A stretch of DNA of 64,000 nt from Kuschelorhynchus macadamiae (GCA_030620095.1 JAUTXW010000108.1:930001-994000); one strand, 5' to 3'; positions 46,401 to 59,774 are shown, numbered from the stretch's first letter. Made by a program: numbers and translations. The notes: generated by a model not told the origin, from the letters alone.

Positions 46401-47740
46401 GGCGTAAAGTCCCTATGAACTTACCAGTACATGCGAACGGCAACCAGTCATCTTTTCGGAGAGCTGTAGGTTGTAGGTTCTCGGGTACACCTTTCGAAAT
46501 TAAAATGGGCGCCACCTAATTGACTGTGACTCAATTAGGAAGAAATCTATATTGATATTTAAATGCAGACAAAATAAAGATTTGGAGGGCTTTTCAATAA
46601 AACACTATATAAAGTGCAGACTGTCAAATTTTAATGATCACCTTGATCTTTTGTTTTTTTTTTTAAAGTTGTTTTATAAAATAATTTTTGACATGTGAAA
46701 TTTAGCTTACATTCAAAAATTTAATTAACATGAAGATATAAAAAAATAAATCAAGAAAATGTAAAATATATAAAATATATCAAATATATGAAATGTGATA
46801 GAACGTTATTACCATTATATCATCAACTTATGAACATCTGGCGAAAATATGAAAATTAAATTAAATAGCGCACAGGGAATCAAAAATTCATGAATTTTCT
46901 CTTACCACACTGCCGCAAGGAAAAAAGTTATAAAAATATAGTGTTTCGCCAAGGCTGTTTTACAAAAAATAGGTTACTTACTTCCTTTCTGCTACCTTAT
47001 ATAAAATTTATAAATATAAAAATTAAGAATTAATTTCTTGTACTCTTACACCATAAACTTGAATTCTTAGCCTGAAACCCTACAAACAATTGTTTGTCTT
47101 AAAATAAAATCGACATGGAATGTGCAAAAACAAGTTATTTACAACACAACTATTCAAAGACATTGCCTTACCTCTAGTAATCTAGAGGGTTCCTTCGACG
47201 TCAACGGTCACCAATAAAGGGAATTTCCAGACATCTAGAAAGGCTTCTCGAGGACCGACAGCCAAAAACAAAATTCAGGACGCCATTCTGTTTATAAAAG
47301 ATAATTGCGAATTAGCTCACAGTAGGGAACTAATTTGAAAATCGACTTACCACGTGGTTGATCAAATCTGGAACCAAACAAAATGGGACCAAAATTTATG
47401 GCCAGATGATGTCCATAAATAGGCCTTAGGCTTTCAACAGCACTGCACTTTAAAATAATTTAATTATGGCATACTCTCAGTACTTTAAAAATTGGTCCAT
47501 TAAGGCACTTTTATAATAATAATAATAATAAACACGTTTATTATTCCAAAAGAAAATTACAAATTAAAAAAAAATAAACATAGCCATCTACAATAGGAAT
47601 AAAAGGCCACTTATCAGCTTCCTTCACAAGGGGCTGTTGAAGCCTATTAAATAATTATAAAAAAATATTCTTAACTTTCATAAAGAAAGTTAGTTTGAAG
47701 TTTTTCTAAAAAAGAGTGGTGCAGGGTGATTAAACAAAAA
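45152..47740. other. Non-coding stretch with a (TA)n at 46352-46398 and a MITE-like end
   Basis: tacagggtggcccatcat at 45791-45808 resembles the mariner-type ends, but no partner was found. (TA)n covers 46352-46398 and a short (AAT)n lies at 47516-47532. 47160-47420 is GC-richer and unassigned. No gene recognised. Confidence 0.5.
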
Positions 47741-47746
47741 ATATAT

Positions 47747-47802
<56 letters not shown>
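47741..47802. repeat. (TA)n microsatellite
   Basis: Almost pure TA repeat at the 3' side of the minus-strand LINE. It may be its tail or its target. Confidence 0.95.
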
Positions 47803-47806
<4 letters not shown>

Positions 47807-47982
47807 CGAAAGTACGCGTCCCAGTTAATAGCGCTATGCTACTGAGGCACGAGACAGAAAATGAGAGAGAATTATTTTAGACATATGGAAAGTAGAGAGG
47901 GGATGTACGAGAAAATAAATACTAGTTTTTTTGTTTAACGAGGTCCGCTGTTATTGTAGTTGTTGGCGGAGCAATTTATTTT

Positions 47983-50003
47983 TCATTGATTTTTTAAAGG
48001 AGGACAGTGACATACTGACAATTTGATAAGAATAACTTTTTTTAAACTGTTCTTTGTTGTGTAAAGGCGTAAATTTAAATTATGCACATCCGTACGGTAT
48101 TGAAGTTTATCGAGGAGATATGGAGGACGGTGAAATTTTAAAATTTTGTAAAAAAAGCAGATAGAGTCTAAGATACGACGATGTTGCATGTTAAGCCAGC
48201 CCAATTCGGGCAGTTTATGTGAAACCCTCTGCCTTCGTCTAATACCGTAAATAAAACGTATGCATGAATTTTGTACCTTTTGAACCCGATTTTTAGCCTG
48301 TAAATCAAGGAAAGGACCATAAACGTTGTCTGCGAAATTAAATTGTGACAAAATGAGAGTGTCGGACAACAAGGGCTTGGTTTTTTTGATTAAGTACATG
48401 TCGCTGAGAGTACAAAGGTTTTAATACTGAGAATGCTTCTTGAAGGCATGAAGTTACGTGATCATTAAATTTTAGTTTATTGTCTATGACAAGCAACTTT
48501 TAGACGAGTTTTTAAAAGCAACAGGGTTGGTGCCGATTTCGATTTTAATGGTAAATTCAAGACGTAAGCGTTCAGTCTCGTTACAAAATAATAATGCTGC
48601 GGATTTACTTGGGTTAATCTTAAGGTGTTCATTGGATTTACTGAAAAGATAGCGTAAGTCACGGTTGATTTGATTGTTTGCTATTTCGGCTTGATTGGGG
48701 TTAAAAGATAGGTAAATTTGAGTATCGTCTGCATAGAGGTGGTACTTGCAGTGACGAAGTGATTTGATGAAATTAGATGTGTAAATATTGTACAGAAGAG
48801 GACCGAGAACGCTGCCTTGGGGAACACCCGCTGTGGTATTGAGTAAATCAGATTGTTTGCCATTCAAAATTACCCTCTGGCTTCTGTCCGAGAGGAAAGA
48901 CGCCAACATTGCCACCGCCGACTGGCCAAAGCCAATATATTTTAGAATAGAAAGCAATATATTATGATGAATCAAGTCGAAAGCTTTTGTGTAATCTAAT
49001 AGAATGAGAACAGTTGCCTGGTTAAAATTTTGTGCTCTGACAATATCATCTACAATATCGGATAGGGCAGTGGCGCAACTGTACTCGGTTCTGAACACAG
49101 ATTGTTTAGAGGGGATGATATTATTACTGGATACATATGAAGAAATTTGAGATTCCATTACTTTTTCCAGAATTTTGGAGAGCGTAGGTAACAAGGAAAT
49201 CGACCTTGTTGACTAAAGTCGGTAGGATTTTTTACTTTAGCTAGTGGGATGACATGTGCTAACTTCCAATTTTTTGGAAAATATTGTCGTAAAATACAAC
49301 AGTTGACAATGTGTGTTATGTATGGAATAACAACAGGACAGCACAAGCAAATTAGAGTAATATTTAGGTTATCTGCACTGAACGACTTAGACTTAATACT
49401 GAGAATAATATTGGCTAACAGTTCTTCTGAAATGGTATTAAAATTAAACGACTTCTTTGAAAGGAGATTATTATTGTAAAAATCGATTAAATCTTGTTTA
49501 GGACCAGTACGATTTTTTGTTAATTCTGTAAAAAATGTGTTCATTTGATTTATGTTTTGAAGTTGTTCGGGAATGTTCTTGTGAGATTTGTTTAGAATAT
49601 TTAATCTTTTTAATTCTGCCCATTTGTCTTTGATACTGCAATTGTGAAATTTATTGTTTAAATAAACTTTTTTTTCAGTTCTTATGGAATTAGTCGCTAA
49701 ATTTCGGAGCTGCTTATAATAATTCCAATGCTCGGTAAGTCTGGTACGTCTGAATCGATTTAAAGCCTGATTTCTAAGGTTTTTTAAAAGCCTAATGTTG
49801 TCAGTCACCCAGGGACAGTAGGGTTTATTTGAACGGTTAGCAGTTCTCAATGGGGCATGTCTATCAAACAGCTCCAAAATAGTATCAGTGAGAAACGAAA
49901 TTTTTTCATCGATATTATCTATGCTATAGATATTATTCCAAGGGGTGGCCTCCAAGTCGGCCTGAAAATAAGTCATATTAATTTGTCGCAAAGCCGGACA
50001 CAT
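47983..50003 (-). pseudogene. LINE ORF2 (jockey/CR1 group), 5'-truncated
   Basis: Minus strand: linker region with CPWVTDNIRLLKNLRNQALN and KVYLNNKFHN; SADNLN and YFPKNWKLAHVIPLAKVKNP; a frameshift near 49170; SKILEKVMESQISSYVSSN, motif A VLILLDYTKAFDLIHHNIL, GFGQSAVAMLASFLSDRSQR, motif B AGVPQGSVLGPLLYNIY, motif C YHLYADDTQIYLSF (about 48740-48700), LKINPSKSAALLF. A frame change near 48540 leads to the C-terminal part (YLIKKTKPLLSDTLILSQFN, FIYGIRRRQRVSHKLPELGW). The endonuclease is missing upstream of about 50.1 kb. At least two frameshifts. Confidence 0.85.
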
Positions 50004-50129
50004 GTTGCACCTCTAAGGAGAGCCAATAGAAAGGGACGAGAAAATCAGTTCCAGAAAATTCAAAGAAGTTTGACATTCCCCTCCATCATTCTTCCTCACT
50101 TCAGACTTATGCCAACCTAATGCCATAAA

Positions 50130-51096
50130 ATAAAATAATAATTACAGTGGAGTTCACTGCTGGCGCCACTAGTAGAAGGGAGTAAGAACCCGATAACATT
50201 CGGTGTCCCCGAATACAGCTGGCGAATTGCTCCTGAGCAGAACCAAAATTATGACTTAAATGAAAAATCAGACACTGTCAAAGCTGGCTGGATGCCGAAA
50301 AATAAGAGACCAATGAAACCATAGTGACAGAAGAGAAAGGCAGGCAAATTCCGAATATTTATAAACAAAGCAAAAACAAATTTCTTTTGTCTTAATTTAG
50401 AGAAGTTGAAAATACTTTACAAAATGTAATCCAATGAATTATGAATAAAACATATTGAGGTATGTAAAATGTAATTTACATAAAAGTCTTGATATTTTAA
50501 AGGTTATATTTAACTGCAAAGTTATAATGTTCAATTTTGTTTCAAATGACTAATGGGCTTAAAATAATGAAAAACCATCAGCAAAATGTCTGTTTAACAT
50601 TCCATACCAAGCAAACATAAAGAAAAGCAGCTTGGAGAGATGAAAAAAAAAGTTATGTCAACTGAAACTTTCTAATAGTTCAAGTGTTCTCAAAGTCTTA
50701 AATTGATATTTACAAGAAAGAAGAGAGTAAATATGTTTATCATAATTCATGTGAGTGAAATGGACTGAAAGAAGAAACCAAAAAAACAGAATATTTTATT
50801 GTAAATGAAAAAATTGTTATTTTCATTAATAAAGAAGGCCAGTATCTTATGAACTAAAACTGATTATATATTCAAAATATGTCACTTTCAATAGTAACAC
50901 CCTATTGATAAAGATTCTATTAACTTTCTTTTATAAAGTGTATGATATATAAATTTGGAAAAATCCAACTCGTAGAGTTATTCGACAGGATGGTGTTAGA
51001 ACACTGTGTAAAAATCAGTAACTATATAACTAGCCAAATTTAGTAATTGCCTCACTGTTACTATAAACTAAATAATTATACATAAATTTGAAAATG

Positions 51097-51173
<77 letters not shown>

Positions 51174-51540
51174 GCCTTCTTCAGAGCTGAAAGTATTTTA
51201 AATAACAGAAAGAGGGGGTCTTTTTAAGCATTTTGTTACGTCAAATAATGGTGTTAAAGAGGACAACAGTTCAAAAGTTTAAAATAAGAATAAAATAGTA
51301 ACTTACAGGTAGAATGTTGTACATCAAAGTTAAAAAATTACTATTATTGGAAACGTATCTTAAACAAATTTTCTTGCGCCCTAAATGTGTTAATATCACC
51401 GATACAGTACTAAAACATTTTCACGTACAATAAGGACAACACACACAATATAAAATCTAGTTTTAAAATTTGGTATTGAAACTAAGACCAGCATCGTTTG
51501 GAACATTTAGTCGAACTTTGAACTGGAATTCATCAGCAGG
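50130..51540. other. Non-coding stretch with (TA)n at 51100-51170
   Basis: No gene recognised. The (TA)n tract is pure over about 70 bases. The segment after it (51180-51540) may be Penelope 5' sequence, but I see no motif before 51540. Confidence 0.5.
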
Positions 51541-52730
51541 ATTGTTATGGATGAAGATTTCCAGGCACATACAATAGAACTCTCCGAGCATTGCCTTAAA
51601 AATACTAATAATAATTTTTCATTTATCGGGCAAATGTATAAACGAACAGATGGTGCTCCAATGGTGTCCTCGCTATCACCAGTAGTCGCAAACTCATCAG
51701 CTCACGAAGCTTCTTGAGAAAGCAAGTTGGAAGTCGAAGTTATGGATTCATTATGTCGATGATATATTTATTATATGGCAACATGGTCATGCAGAGCTCG
51801 AAAATTTTCTGACTCAAGAAAATTCAATGCATCCTAGAATACAATTTAGTCTAGAGTTAGAGGAAAACAACAAATTTCCATGTTAAGAGGTTCTGGTGAC
51901 AAAACTGCATAACGGACTTTTCGAATATACTGTGTACAGAAAACCAACACATATCGACAGATATTTAAATGCAAGATCACATTATCACCCAGCACAAATT
52001 CAAGCTGTGTCCAATGCTCTAACATCTGGACCAGTGCGGTTAACGGAAACATAAACGAGAAATAACGAACTTAATATAATATCTGGTGCTTTAAAGAAAA
52101 ATGGTTAGACAAATTACACTATAAAGCTATTTATTATTATTAATATTCACGAACAACGAACACCAAAAATTACGAACCGGGAAAGCAACAGGTAGTCTTA
52201 TCATATGTAAAGGGCACAACAGACAGAATCGGAAGAATTCTTAGAAAACACAACTACAAACATTACACAAACTACAAACAACAATAGGTAAAAACCCAAA
52301 AGATAAAATCAAATTTCAAAACCACCGAGTTTACAGCATTCCATGTCAGGATTGTGAAAAGATATACGTGGGGCAAACTAACAGGCGAATATCAGCAAGA
52401 GTTGAAGAGCATAAACTCCATCAGAAACAAACAAACAACCTCAGCTTTATTCCTACATCATCAGGAAACCGGCTACAAAATAAATTTCGATGGGTGTAGA
52501 GAGATTGCCAATATAGAGCACTATAAGACCAGAATAATCCGAGAAGCCATAGAAATAGAAAAATAAGGTAATTTAAATAAAAGGGACGAATCATTAAAGC
52601 TACCAACAGTATGGAAGACTATAATCGACAAATCTAAAGTCATCAAAAATCAAGCAGAATTAGATGAACAACAACAACAGCAACATCCGGAAAACATAAA
52701 TAATGACCAACGGCCGGCCGCTTAGATATA
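51540..52730 (+). pseudogene. Penelope-like element: reverse transcriptase C-half and GIY-YIG
   Basis: Pieces: FSFIGQMYKRTDGAPM with SLSPVVAN (about 51615-51690), HYVDDIFIIWQHGHAELENF (YVDD box, about 51750), FSLELEENNKFPC, LVTKLHNGLFEYTVYRKPTH then IDRYLNARSHYHPAQIQAVS, VVLSYVKGTTDRIGRILRKH; then GIY-YIG VYSIPCQDCEKIYVGQTNRR (about 52330-52390) and, after a frameshift, ALFLHHQETGYKINFDGCRE with IIREAIEIEK (to 52566). A coding-like tail QQQQQHPENINNDQRPAA follows. It is a different subfamily from 26.76-28.8 kb and the source family of the 1275-1445 fragment. Non-functional. Confidence 0.85.
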
Positions 52731-52786
52731 ACTTCCAGCCGGGTAGGGGTATAAAAGGAAGCTTCGCAGTCGCTAACACTTCGTAG

Positions 52787-52905
52787 GGCAACGGCCATAC
52801 CACGATGTAAAGTACCGGTTCTCGTCCGATCACCGAAGTCAAGCATCGTCGGGCGTGGATAGTACTTGGATGGGTGACCGCTTGGGAACTCCACGTGCCG
52901 TTGTC
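52787..52905 (+). rRNA. 5S ribosomal RNA gene or 5S-derived copy
   Basis: 119 bases align along the full 5S consensus: start ggcaacggccataccacg, cggttctcgtccgatcacc, internal A-box-like gaagtcaagca, gtcgggcgtgg, and C-box agtacttggatgggtgaccg. The 5' end (ggcaacggc) pairs with the 3' end (gccgttgtc) at 8 of 9 positions, so the closing stem is kept. A T-run (tttcttttttt, 52907-52917) suits Pol III termination, and TATAAAAG sits at -37 to -30. It lies directly between Penelope and jockey remnants, so it may be a dispersed gene, a 5S-headed SINE or a retrocopy. I cannot tell whether it is expressed. Confidence 0.85.
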
Positions 52906-52916
52906 ATTTCTTTTTT

Positions 52917-53002
52917 TCAACAACAGAGAGGCCACAGGAGCAATTTTCCTGGATATCGAAAGAGCCTTCGACAGGATGTGGCACCAAGGCCTGACCCACA
53001 AA

Positions 53003-53046
<44 letters not shown>

Positions 53047-53731
53047 GCTGGAGTATATATATATCCATCTTCTCTCACGATATCCCAATCGGTATATACG
53101 CGGACGACACAGCCATCCTACACCAAAGCAGAAGCACCCGGATAATGGGCAGACGACTGCAAGAGGACATTGATAACCTTATACTGGTGTGTATATATAT
53201 ATATATTATAGCTAGAATCCGAATGTCGAGATCCCTTGGACAAACGAGGCCAAGTACCTAGGGATGACCATGGACAGAAGCTTGATATGGAACAACCATA
53301 TCAACGCAGCGAGGAGAAAAACTAGACAAGCAATGGGTAAACTCTATCCACTGCTCTGTCGAAAAAGTGAAATGGAATTGAGGACCAAACTGCTACTGAT
53401 CCAAACAGTAGCTAGGAGCCAACTCACCTACGGCTCCACATCCTTCGGATATGCTTCTAAGACCAACCTTATGAGGCTAAAGAGGACAGAAAACAAACTC
53501 ATTAGGATGGCAGCTGACGCCCCATGGTTTATCAGGAACGAGGACCTGCAGCGTGATCTTCAATGGACACCTATTGAAGAATTCATGCGGCAAAAGGCTA
53601 CCCGAGCCTTCAGGGCAGCAGAAAATCACCCCAACGAAAACTTACGGGACCTGGTAGAATATGATCCGCTAGCTCCGAGACGCAACAATTGGACAAGGCA
53701 CAGGAGACCTAGACACGGGCTCCTGCGCTAA
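52917..53731 (+). pseudogene. Jockey-type LINE ORF2 3' end, interrupted by (TA)n tracts
   Basis: The frame starts right after the 5S T-run: NNREATGAIFLDIERAFDRM then WHQGLTHKM (motif A), then (TA)n at 53005-53043 and a second short tract. Next comes SHDIPIGIYADDTAILHQS (motif C, about 53080-53130) and RIMGRRLQEDIDNLIL, then (TA)n at 53191-53206, then NPNVEIPW.NEAKYLGMTMD, RRKTRQAMGKLYPLLCRKSE, QLTYGSTSFGYASKTNLMRL, and RNNWTRHRRPRHGLLR ending 53731. Motif B and part of the thumb are missing exactly where TA tracts sit. The 3' untranslated part continues to about 54200. Confidence 0.85.
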
Positions 53732-53831
53732 TATACTCTAGGATGGAAGTGGGCAAATCGAAATTTCTGAGTCTCCGTGCTCCTCAGGAACTAGATCTTG
53801 CTCACCGAAACCCCAAGAGTATCAACAAGAG

Positions 53832-53978
53832 GCCATCAAATTCCAAGAAGAGGATTCCCAGGTACCTCAGCTGGCTCCGGCGTGAGTTGCAGCTGAACCT
53901 GAGGTAAAAGAAGAGGATCCCAGGTACCTCAACTGGCTCCGGCGTGAGCTGCAGTTGAACCTGAGGTAAAAGAACACC
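53832..53978 (+). repeat. Tandem 73-bp duplication in the jockey 3' region
   Basis: Two copies of a unit with aggtacctca, ctggctccggcgtgag and tgaacctgaggtaaaagaa, about 73 bases apart and differing at a few positions. Confidence 0.85.
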
Positions 53979-54246
53979 CCACCTCAGCCTCAACACTGCC
54001 GGATCACGGAACAGCAGCGTCGCTGAGGGCACAGAAGAGGATCAAAGACACGAAGACCACCAGGTACACTGACGGAGGGACACTGGCAGCGGCAGACTGG
54101 ACCACGGGACAGTAGGACGAAGGCAGCGGCAATCCAGACAGAAGAAAGGAGGATAACAGAGAAATATCCCACCTGGTAAGATGACACTTTCATTATTAAT
54201 AAATATCTTTTATTTCAGATATACAAGTAACGAGATATATATGTCC

Positions 54247-54249
<3 letters not shown>

Positions 54250-54289
<40 letters not shown>

Positions 54290-54302
54290 TATATGACGCG
54301 TG

Positions 54303-54338
<36 letters not shown>

Positions 54339-54353
54339 TCGTTCTCCTTTATT

Positions 54354-54390
<37 letters not shown>
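54250..54390. repeat. Cluster of three (TA)n tracts
   Basis: TA tracts at 54250-54287, 54304-54330 and 54355-54390, separated by short unique spacers (cgtatatgacgcgtg and aaataaatatcgttctcc). Confidence 0.95.
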
Positions 54391-54399
54391 TGCGACGAA

Positions 54400-55130
54400 A
54401 ACTGCAATCATTGCACTAATAGAACAAGGTTCACTTATAGTAAACTTCCTAAGACAACATCCATTTGAAATGGCTGTATTCGTAGTATACAATACAGAGT
54501 TTCTAAGGCTGAAATGGGAGAGCTCAATGCCGTGTAATTCAATGTTCCAACTTAATAATAGCAGTTGCCCCAAAATATTTCTTAAAATACAGCGATAAAG
54601 CACAATGGATCGGGTTTACTTTGGAATATTTGCAGCGAAATGCAGATTTTTGGGAAAATTTAATATTTTCTAATGAAAAAGTATTTAAGTCTGCGTATAA
54701 TGAACGGATTCATGTCTACCGAACTCCAAATTCTTGATACAATCTAAAGTACACCAAAAACCAGCAAACTAGTGCCCGCTGTTCAGCCTTGGACTTAGGT
54801 GAATGCTGGAACGTCGGTGGTAGCCAATTATATTTAAAGATATTAAAAAATGTGCCTCTTACATAGACAAATCTATTATTTGAAAGAAGTAATCTAGATA
54901 TCTACCACGCTGTTCTAGAAGTCAGGATTTAAATCACATAGAAAACGTCTGGGAATATATAAACAGGAAAATGAATGAAACAAATTTCACACTAGAAAAT
55001 GAAATTGAGCTGTGGGAGAAGATAGAAAGATATTTGGTTAGACATTACTCTAGATTATACATACCTATACTCTGATTTCCTCTATGCCAAGAAGGCTTGC
55101 TTTAGTTTCAAATTATAACGGTGTGTCAAT
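54400..55130 (+). pseudogene. Tc1-like transposase remnant
   Basis: Recognisable blocks: AQWIGFTLEYLQRNADFWEN then LIFSNEKVFKSAYNERIHVY (first Asp block, Asp changed to Asn in FSNEK), NLKYTKNQQTSARCSALD, then after a deletion that removes the second Asp block, SQDLNHIENVWEYINRKMNE with NFTLENEIELWEKIERY (third block, Glu of IENVWE). The 5' portion (54400-54560) is unassigned. Non-functional. Confidence 0.75.
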
Positions 55131-55264
55131 TAGATACTAATTCGTTTTTCGAATCTCTTAATGCGTTTCTTTCTACTGTTCTAATTGATAATTGTTTTAT
55201 TGTTGCGCTTACCATTACTTCAGTTATTGTTGATTTTAATGTGTTTATTGTTGTTTTACTTGTA

Positions 55265-55418
55265 TTCACATTTTGTAGTTATTGTTTTTGTAAAATATTT
55301 CTTTTTTGAGACGTTTTTTTTTATTTCCTGAAAGATGAAGCATATATTCATTTTGGTATTAGCGAATTTAATGTCTTTAAAAGTAACCCAATATAAAGAA
55401 ATTCCACATACACACACT

Positions 55419-55436
<18 letters not shown>
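55265..55436 (-). repeat. Inverted copy of the 58.5/59.1-kb unit, ending in (CA)n
   Basis: The minus-strand sequence matches 59215-59358 closely (wording such as ggaatttctttatattgggt, taaagacattaaattcgcta, catctttcaggaaataaaaa). It is followed by (CA)n (55411-55436), which runs into (TA)n. Confidence 0.9.

Positions 55437-55506
<70 letters not shown>
55437..55506. repeat. (TA)n microsatellite, left flank of the pogo-like element
   Basis: Pure TA repeat. Its last TA (55505-55506) is the target duplication of the transposon that starts at 55507. Confidence 0.95.
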
Positions 55507-55509
<3 letters not shown>

Positions 55510-58059
55510 GAGAACCAGTATGAAGTTTAATAAAAATGATTAAATTAAAATGTTATGGACAATGAAATCCATTAAAACCATATAGGCGAAAAGCTCTATT
55601 AATATCTTTGTAAAATGAACTATTAAAAAAAATTAGGCAAGCTTATGATCTGAGTAATATTTAAATTTGGAAAAACATGCCTTTTTCCATTTCAAAACAT
55701 CGATGTATTGAAGCGGACGGTGGTGGTTTTGAAAAGGACAGTAGTGATTTTAAAAATTATATACGCATTAAAAGACATTAATTGCTTCAAAAATAACTTT
55801 TATTTAAACATAAGCAATATTAGGAACAGTTATTACAATAAAAATGACGAATTCCCTTAAGACCACAAGTTTCATGTGCCTATAAATTGCATATGAAGCA
55901 CTGTAACCAGTCTTGCTATGCTGGTATGCCTTCATGCAACAAACACAATTATTTTGATTTACTGCATTATTTTTGTCTTTGATTTGAGTGTTCAGTTCAT
56001 TGTTCTCTTTTAGTGTTAGTTGGTTTTGTTCATTGTTGGGTTTTATTTCTGAAATTTGGAAATAATGACTTAGCGGAAGTTCATCAGACTGCTCACTATC
56101 ATCAGGATTCTTCCTATGGCAGTAGTCGTGTAATGGCAAATCGTCTTCACTTGAATCGTGTATAGAAAAATTGTCCAAATCTTCTGAACTTGAGGACTCT
56201 TGAATAAGGGTTTTTATTCGTTTTGTTGTAGCCGCTGATATTTTTAGATTTGACTTCTTCTTTGTTGCCGCTCTTTTTTTTTCTAAAAGTTTGTCTTTTT
56301 CTGGTGTCTCAGTGATTACCGTTGTTTTCCCTTTCCTAGGTCCTCGCTGACAGCCTTTTTTTGGAGGTGCCTTAGGATATGACCTTAGTTGTTCTGGAGT
56401 TATAGTAATTTTCGAAGTGGAAGGCTGTGAAACATCACCTTCTAAAGATTGTAGGGTTGTATCTGTAGTGGTGGAAGTTGATGGCTGAGCAACATCTTTG
56501 ATGCCTTGTGAAGTGCTTGGATCTGGCCGATCTGACACAAATGAAGACAAAAAATCGTCCTCAGAAAAAATATTTCTATTAAATGGGTGTATTCCGGTTG
56601 CCAAAAATGCCTTTGTTATATTTGGCGGTGAAAATGCATGAAGAAAAGCCTCGTTAGCAAATGAAGCCACTTCATAAATAGTTACCGTTTTTCCTGGGTT
56701 TGATAACATCCAAGAATTCATTGCTGTTCTATATCTGGTTTTAAAGGGTCCATATACACAGACATCTAATGGCTCTAGTCGGTGACTACAGTGCGGGGGA
56801 AATGTAAGAATGGTTATATAATTTTCCCTTGCTCACTTGACAACTTCGAGTGTAATATGCGTTTTATGGTTGTCCATCAAAATCAGGCATGGGTCCTCTG
56901 CAGTAGGCTTTACAAATTTTATGAAGTGCTTCATTGCGTCTAAAAATCCTTCCTCCGTCATCCACCCACTAGGATTTGCCAGTCCCTTTGCGCCAATGGG
57001 TCCTTCTTTCAACATAACTCCTTTAAAATGCACTCGTGGAAAAATTAAAAATGGAGGGATTGTTCCACCAGATGCATTAATAAATCCAAGCATCGTAACC
57101 AAATTACCTCTTTCTGCTGAGGTCACTTGCCCTACTTGCTTTGAACCTCTGACCACTAAAATTTTGGGGGATTTGTAACTGTGAGACAGCCGGTTTCATC
57201 TAAGTTCCACATCATATGAGGCTCAAATTTGTGTTTCTCCAGAACTCGCTGCAAGTTGTCATAAAAATTATTGACATTTGTTTGATTGAAAGAGGTTGCT
57301 CTAGATAGCGATGTGTTTTCTGGTTTTCGTAAACTCAACGTTGAATTTCTCTTTATAAAACCTCGCAACCAATCTTTTGATGCCATCTCGTTTTTGGTCC
57401 AAGGTTTTGGTAAAATGCTATTCGCCTTAGCATACTGATAAGCCAGTTCCCTAACTTGCACGGTTGTAAGGCCGTAACACATCTTAGATGATGTTTTCAG
57501 ATAGTCCGCCAATATTTTTTCCTGATCAAGGGAAAAAATAATAAGACTTGGACATGTTATGGGCCGCCGCCACTGACCGAATTGATTGATTTCTTTCGAA
57601 AACTTCTCTTACGGCGATTTCGATTACCTCACTGGATGGTCGTAACCTTTTTTTTGGTGTAGGTTTATTGATCTGAAAAGTAAACAAATTTAAAAACCTA
57701 TGAATTTAAAATTTAAAAATAACTATAAATTAATAAAGCCTTGACACGTCCGTTTCATTACAGCGTCTTGTGTCCTTTTCAAAACAACACCCACTTAACC
57801 TCAAAATGACAATACAAAAGGTAAATAGAGAAATATTTTACAAGATCTGCCGCTACATTAATATACTAGAGTAACTTAGTTTTAACCTTATTAATCTAAA
57901 ACTGACTATATTTCAATAGCTTACCTGTGACATGGTTCGACGCGCAACTTCGGTGGCAATGGGATTTGGGAACAGGGTTGCCAAATTTAAATGTAAAATT
58001 TTCGGCCATACGACCACATAGGAACTATAACAACTGTCCGTTTCATAGCGGTTCTCCCC
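55507..58059 (-). mobile_element. Pogo/jerky-like DNA transposon inserted in (TA)n
   Basis: Left end ggggagaaccagtatgaa (55507) and the complement of the right end ggggagaaccgctatgaa (ending 58059) form imperfect 18-base inverted repeats, flanked by TA on both sides that belong to (TA)n tracts. Length 2553. It carries one minus-strand transposase gene with an intron. Confidence 0.9.
55804..57933 (-). pseudogene. Pogo-superfamily transposase (jerky-like), spliced, few lesions
   Basis: Exon 1 encodes M-S-Q (57933-57925); donor gtaagc, intron 57924-57673 (252 bases), acceptor tttacttttcag. Exon 2 begins INKPTPKKRLRPSSEVIEIA with NQSIRSVAAAHNMSKSYYF (psq-type helix-turn-helix). After a frameshift near 57525: GLTTVQVRELAYQYAKAN, WLRGFIKRNSTLSLRKPE (CENP-B-type domain). 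Then come MMWNLDETGC (first Asp), a frameshift near 57165, TMLGFINASGGTIPPFLIFP, LILMDNHKTH (second Asp), a TGA at 56833-56835, HCSHRLEPLDVCVYGPFK (third Asp, 35 residues on), a Ser/Thr/charged linker, and a C-terminal PHD-like CVCCMKAYQHS with C-F-I-C-N-L and AHETC in a shifted frame near 55920. About 625 residues. Confidence 0.88.
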
Positions 58060-59358
<1,299 letters not shown>

Positions 59359-59413
<55 letters not shown>

Positions 59414-59424
59414 TTATATATACA

Positions 59425-59477
<53 letters not shown>
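59359..59477. repeat. (TA)n microsatellite
   Basis: TA repeat with interruptions (tttatatat twice, tacagacat). Confidence 0.95.
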
Positions 59478-59481
<4 letters not shown>

Positions 59482-59717
59482 TCCCAACGAAAGCCAGGAG
59501 TCACTGTGTAATCCGGTCGTGGTATTAGCCAGCGGAGTAGTTGTTTTTGTGATTCCATTTTGTGCTTTTTCCCTACACGGGGCTCTCTAGTCTATGGCGG
59601 CCTGACGAGCTCTAATAAGAGCGAAATCGCGATCGACGTTTGACAAAAATGGATCCTAGTGTCTGCTGTGATGCAGAACACGTTCCAAACCGGGATTATA
59701 TTCTTGTTATGACGTTG

Positions 59718-59721
<4 letters not shown>
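59478..59721. other. Short unique stretch between TA tracts
   Basis: GC-richer segment with no recognised gene, and (TA)n on both sides. Confidence 0.4.
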
Positions 59722-59771
<50 letters not shown>

Positions 59772-59774
59772 ATA

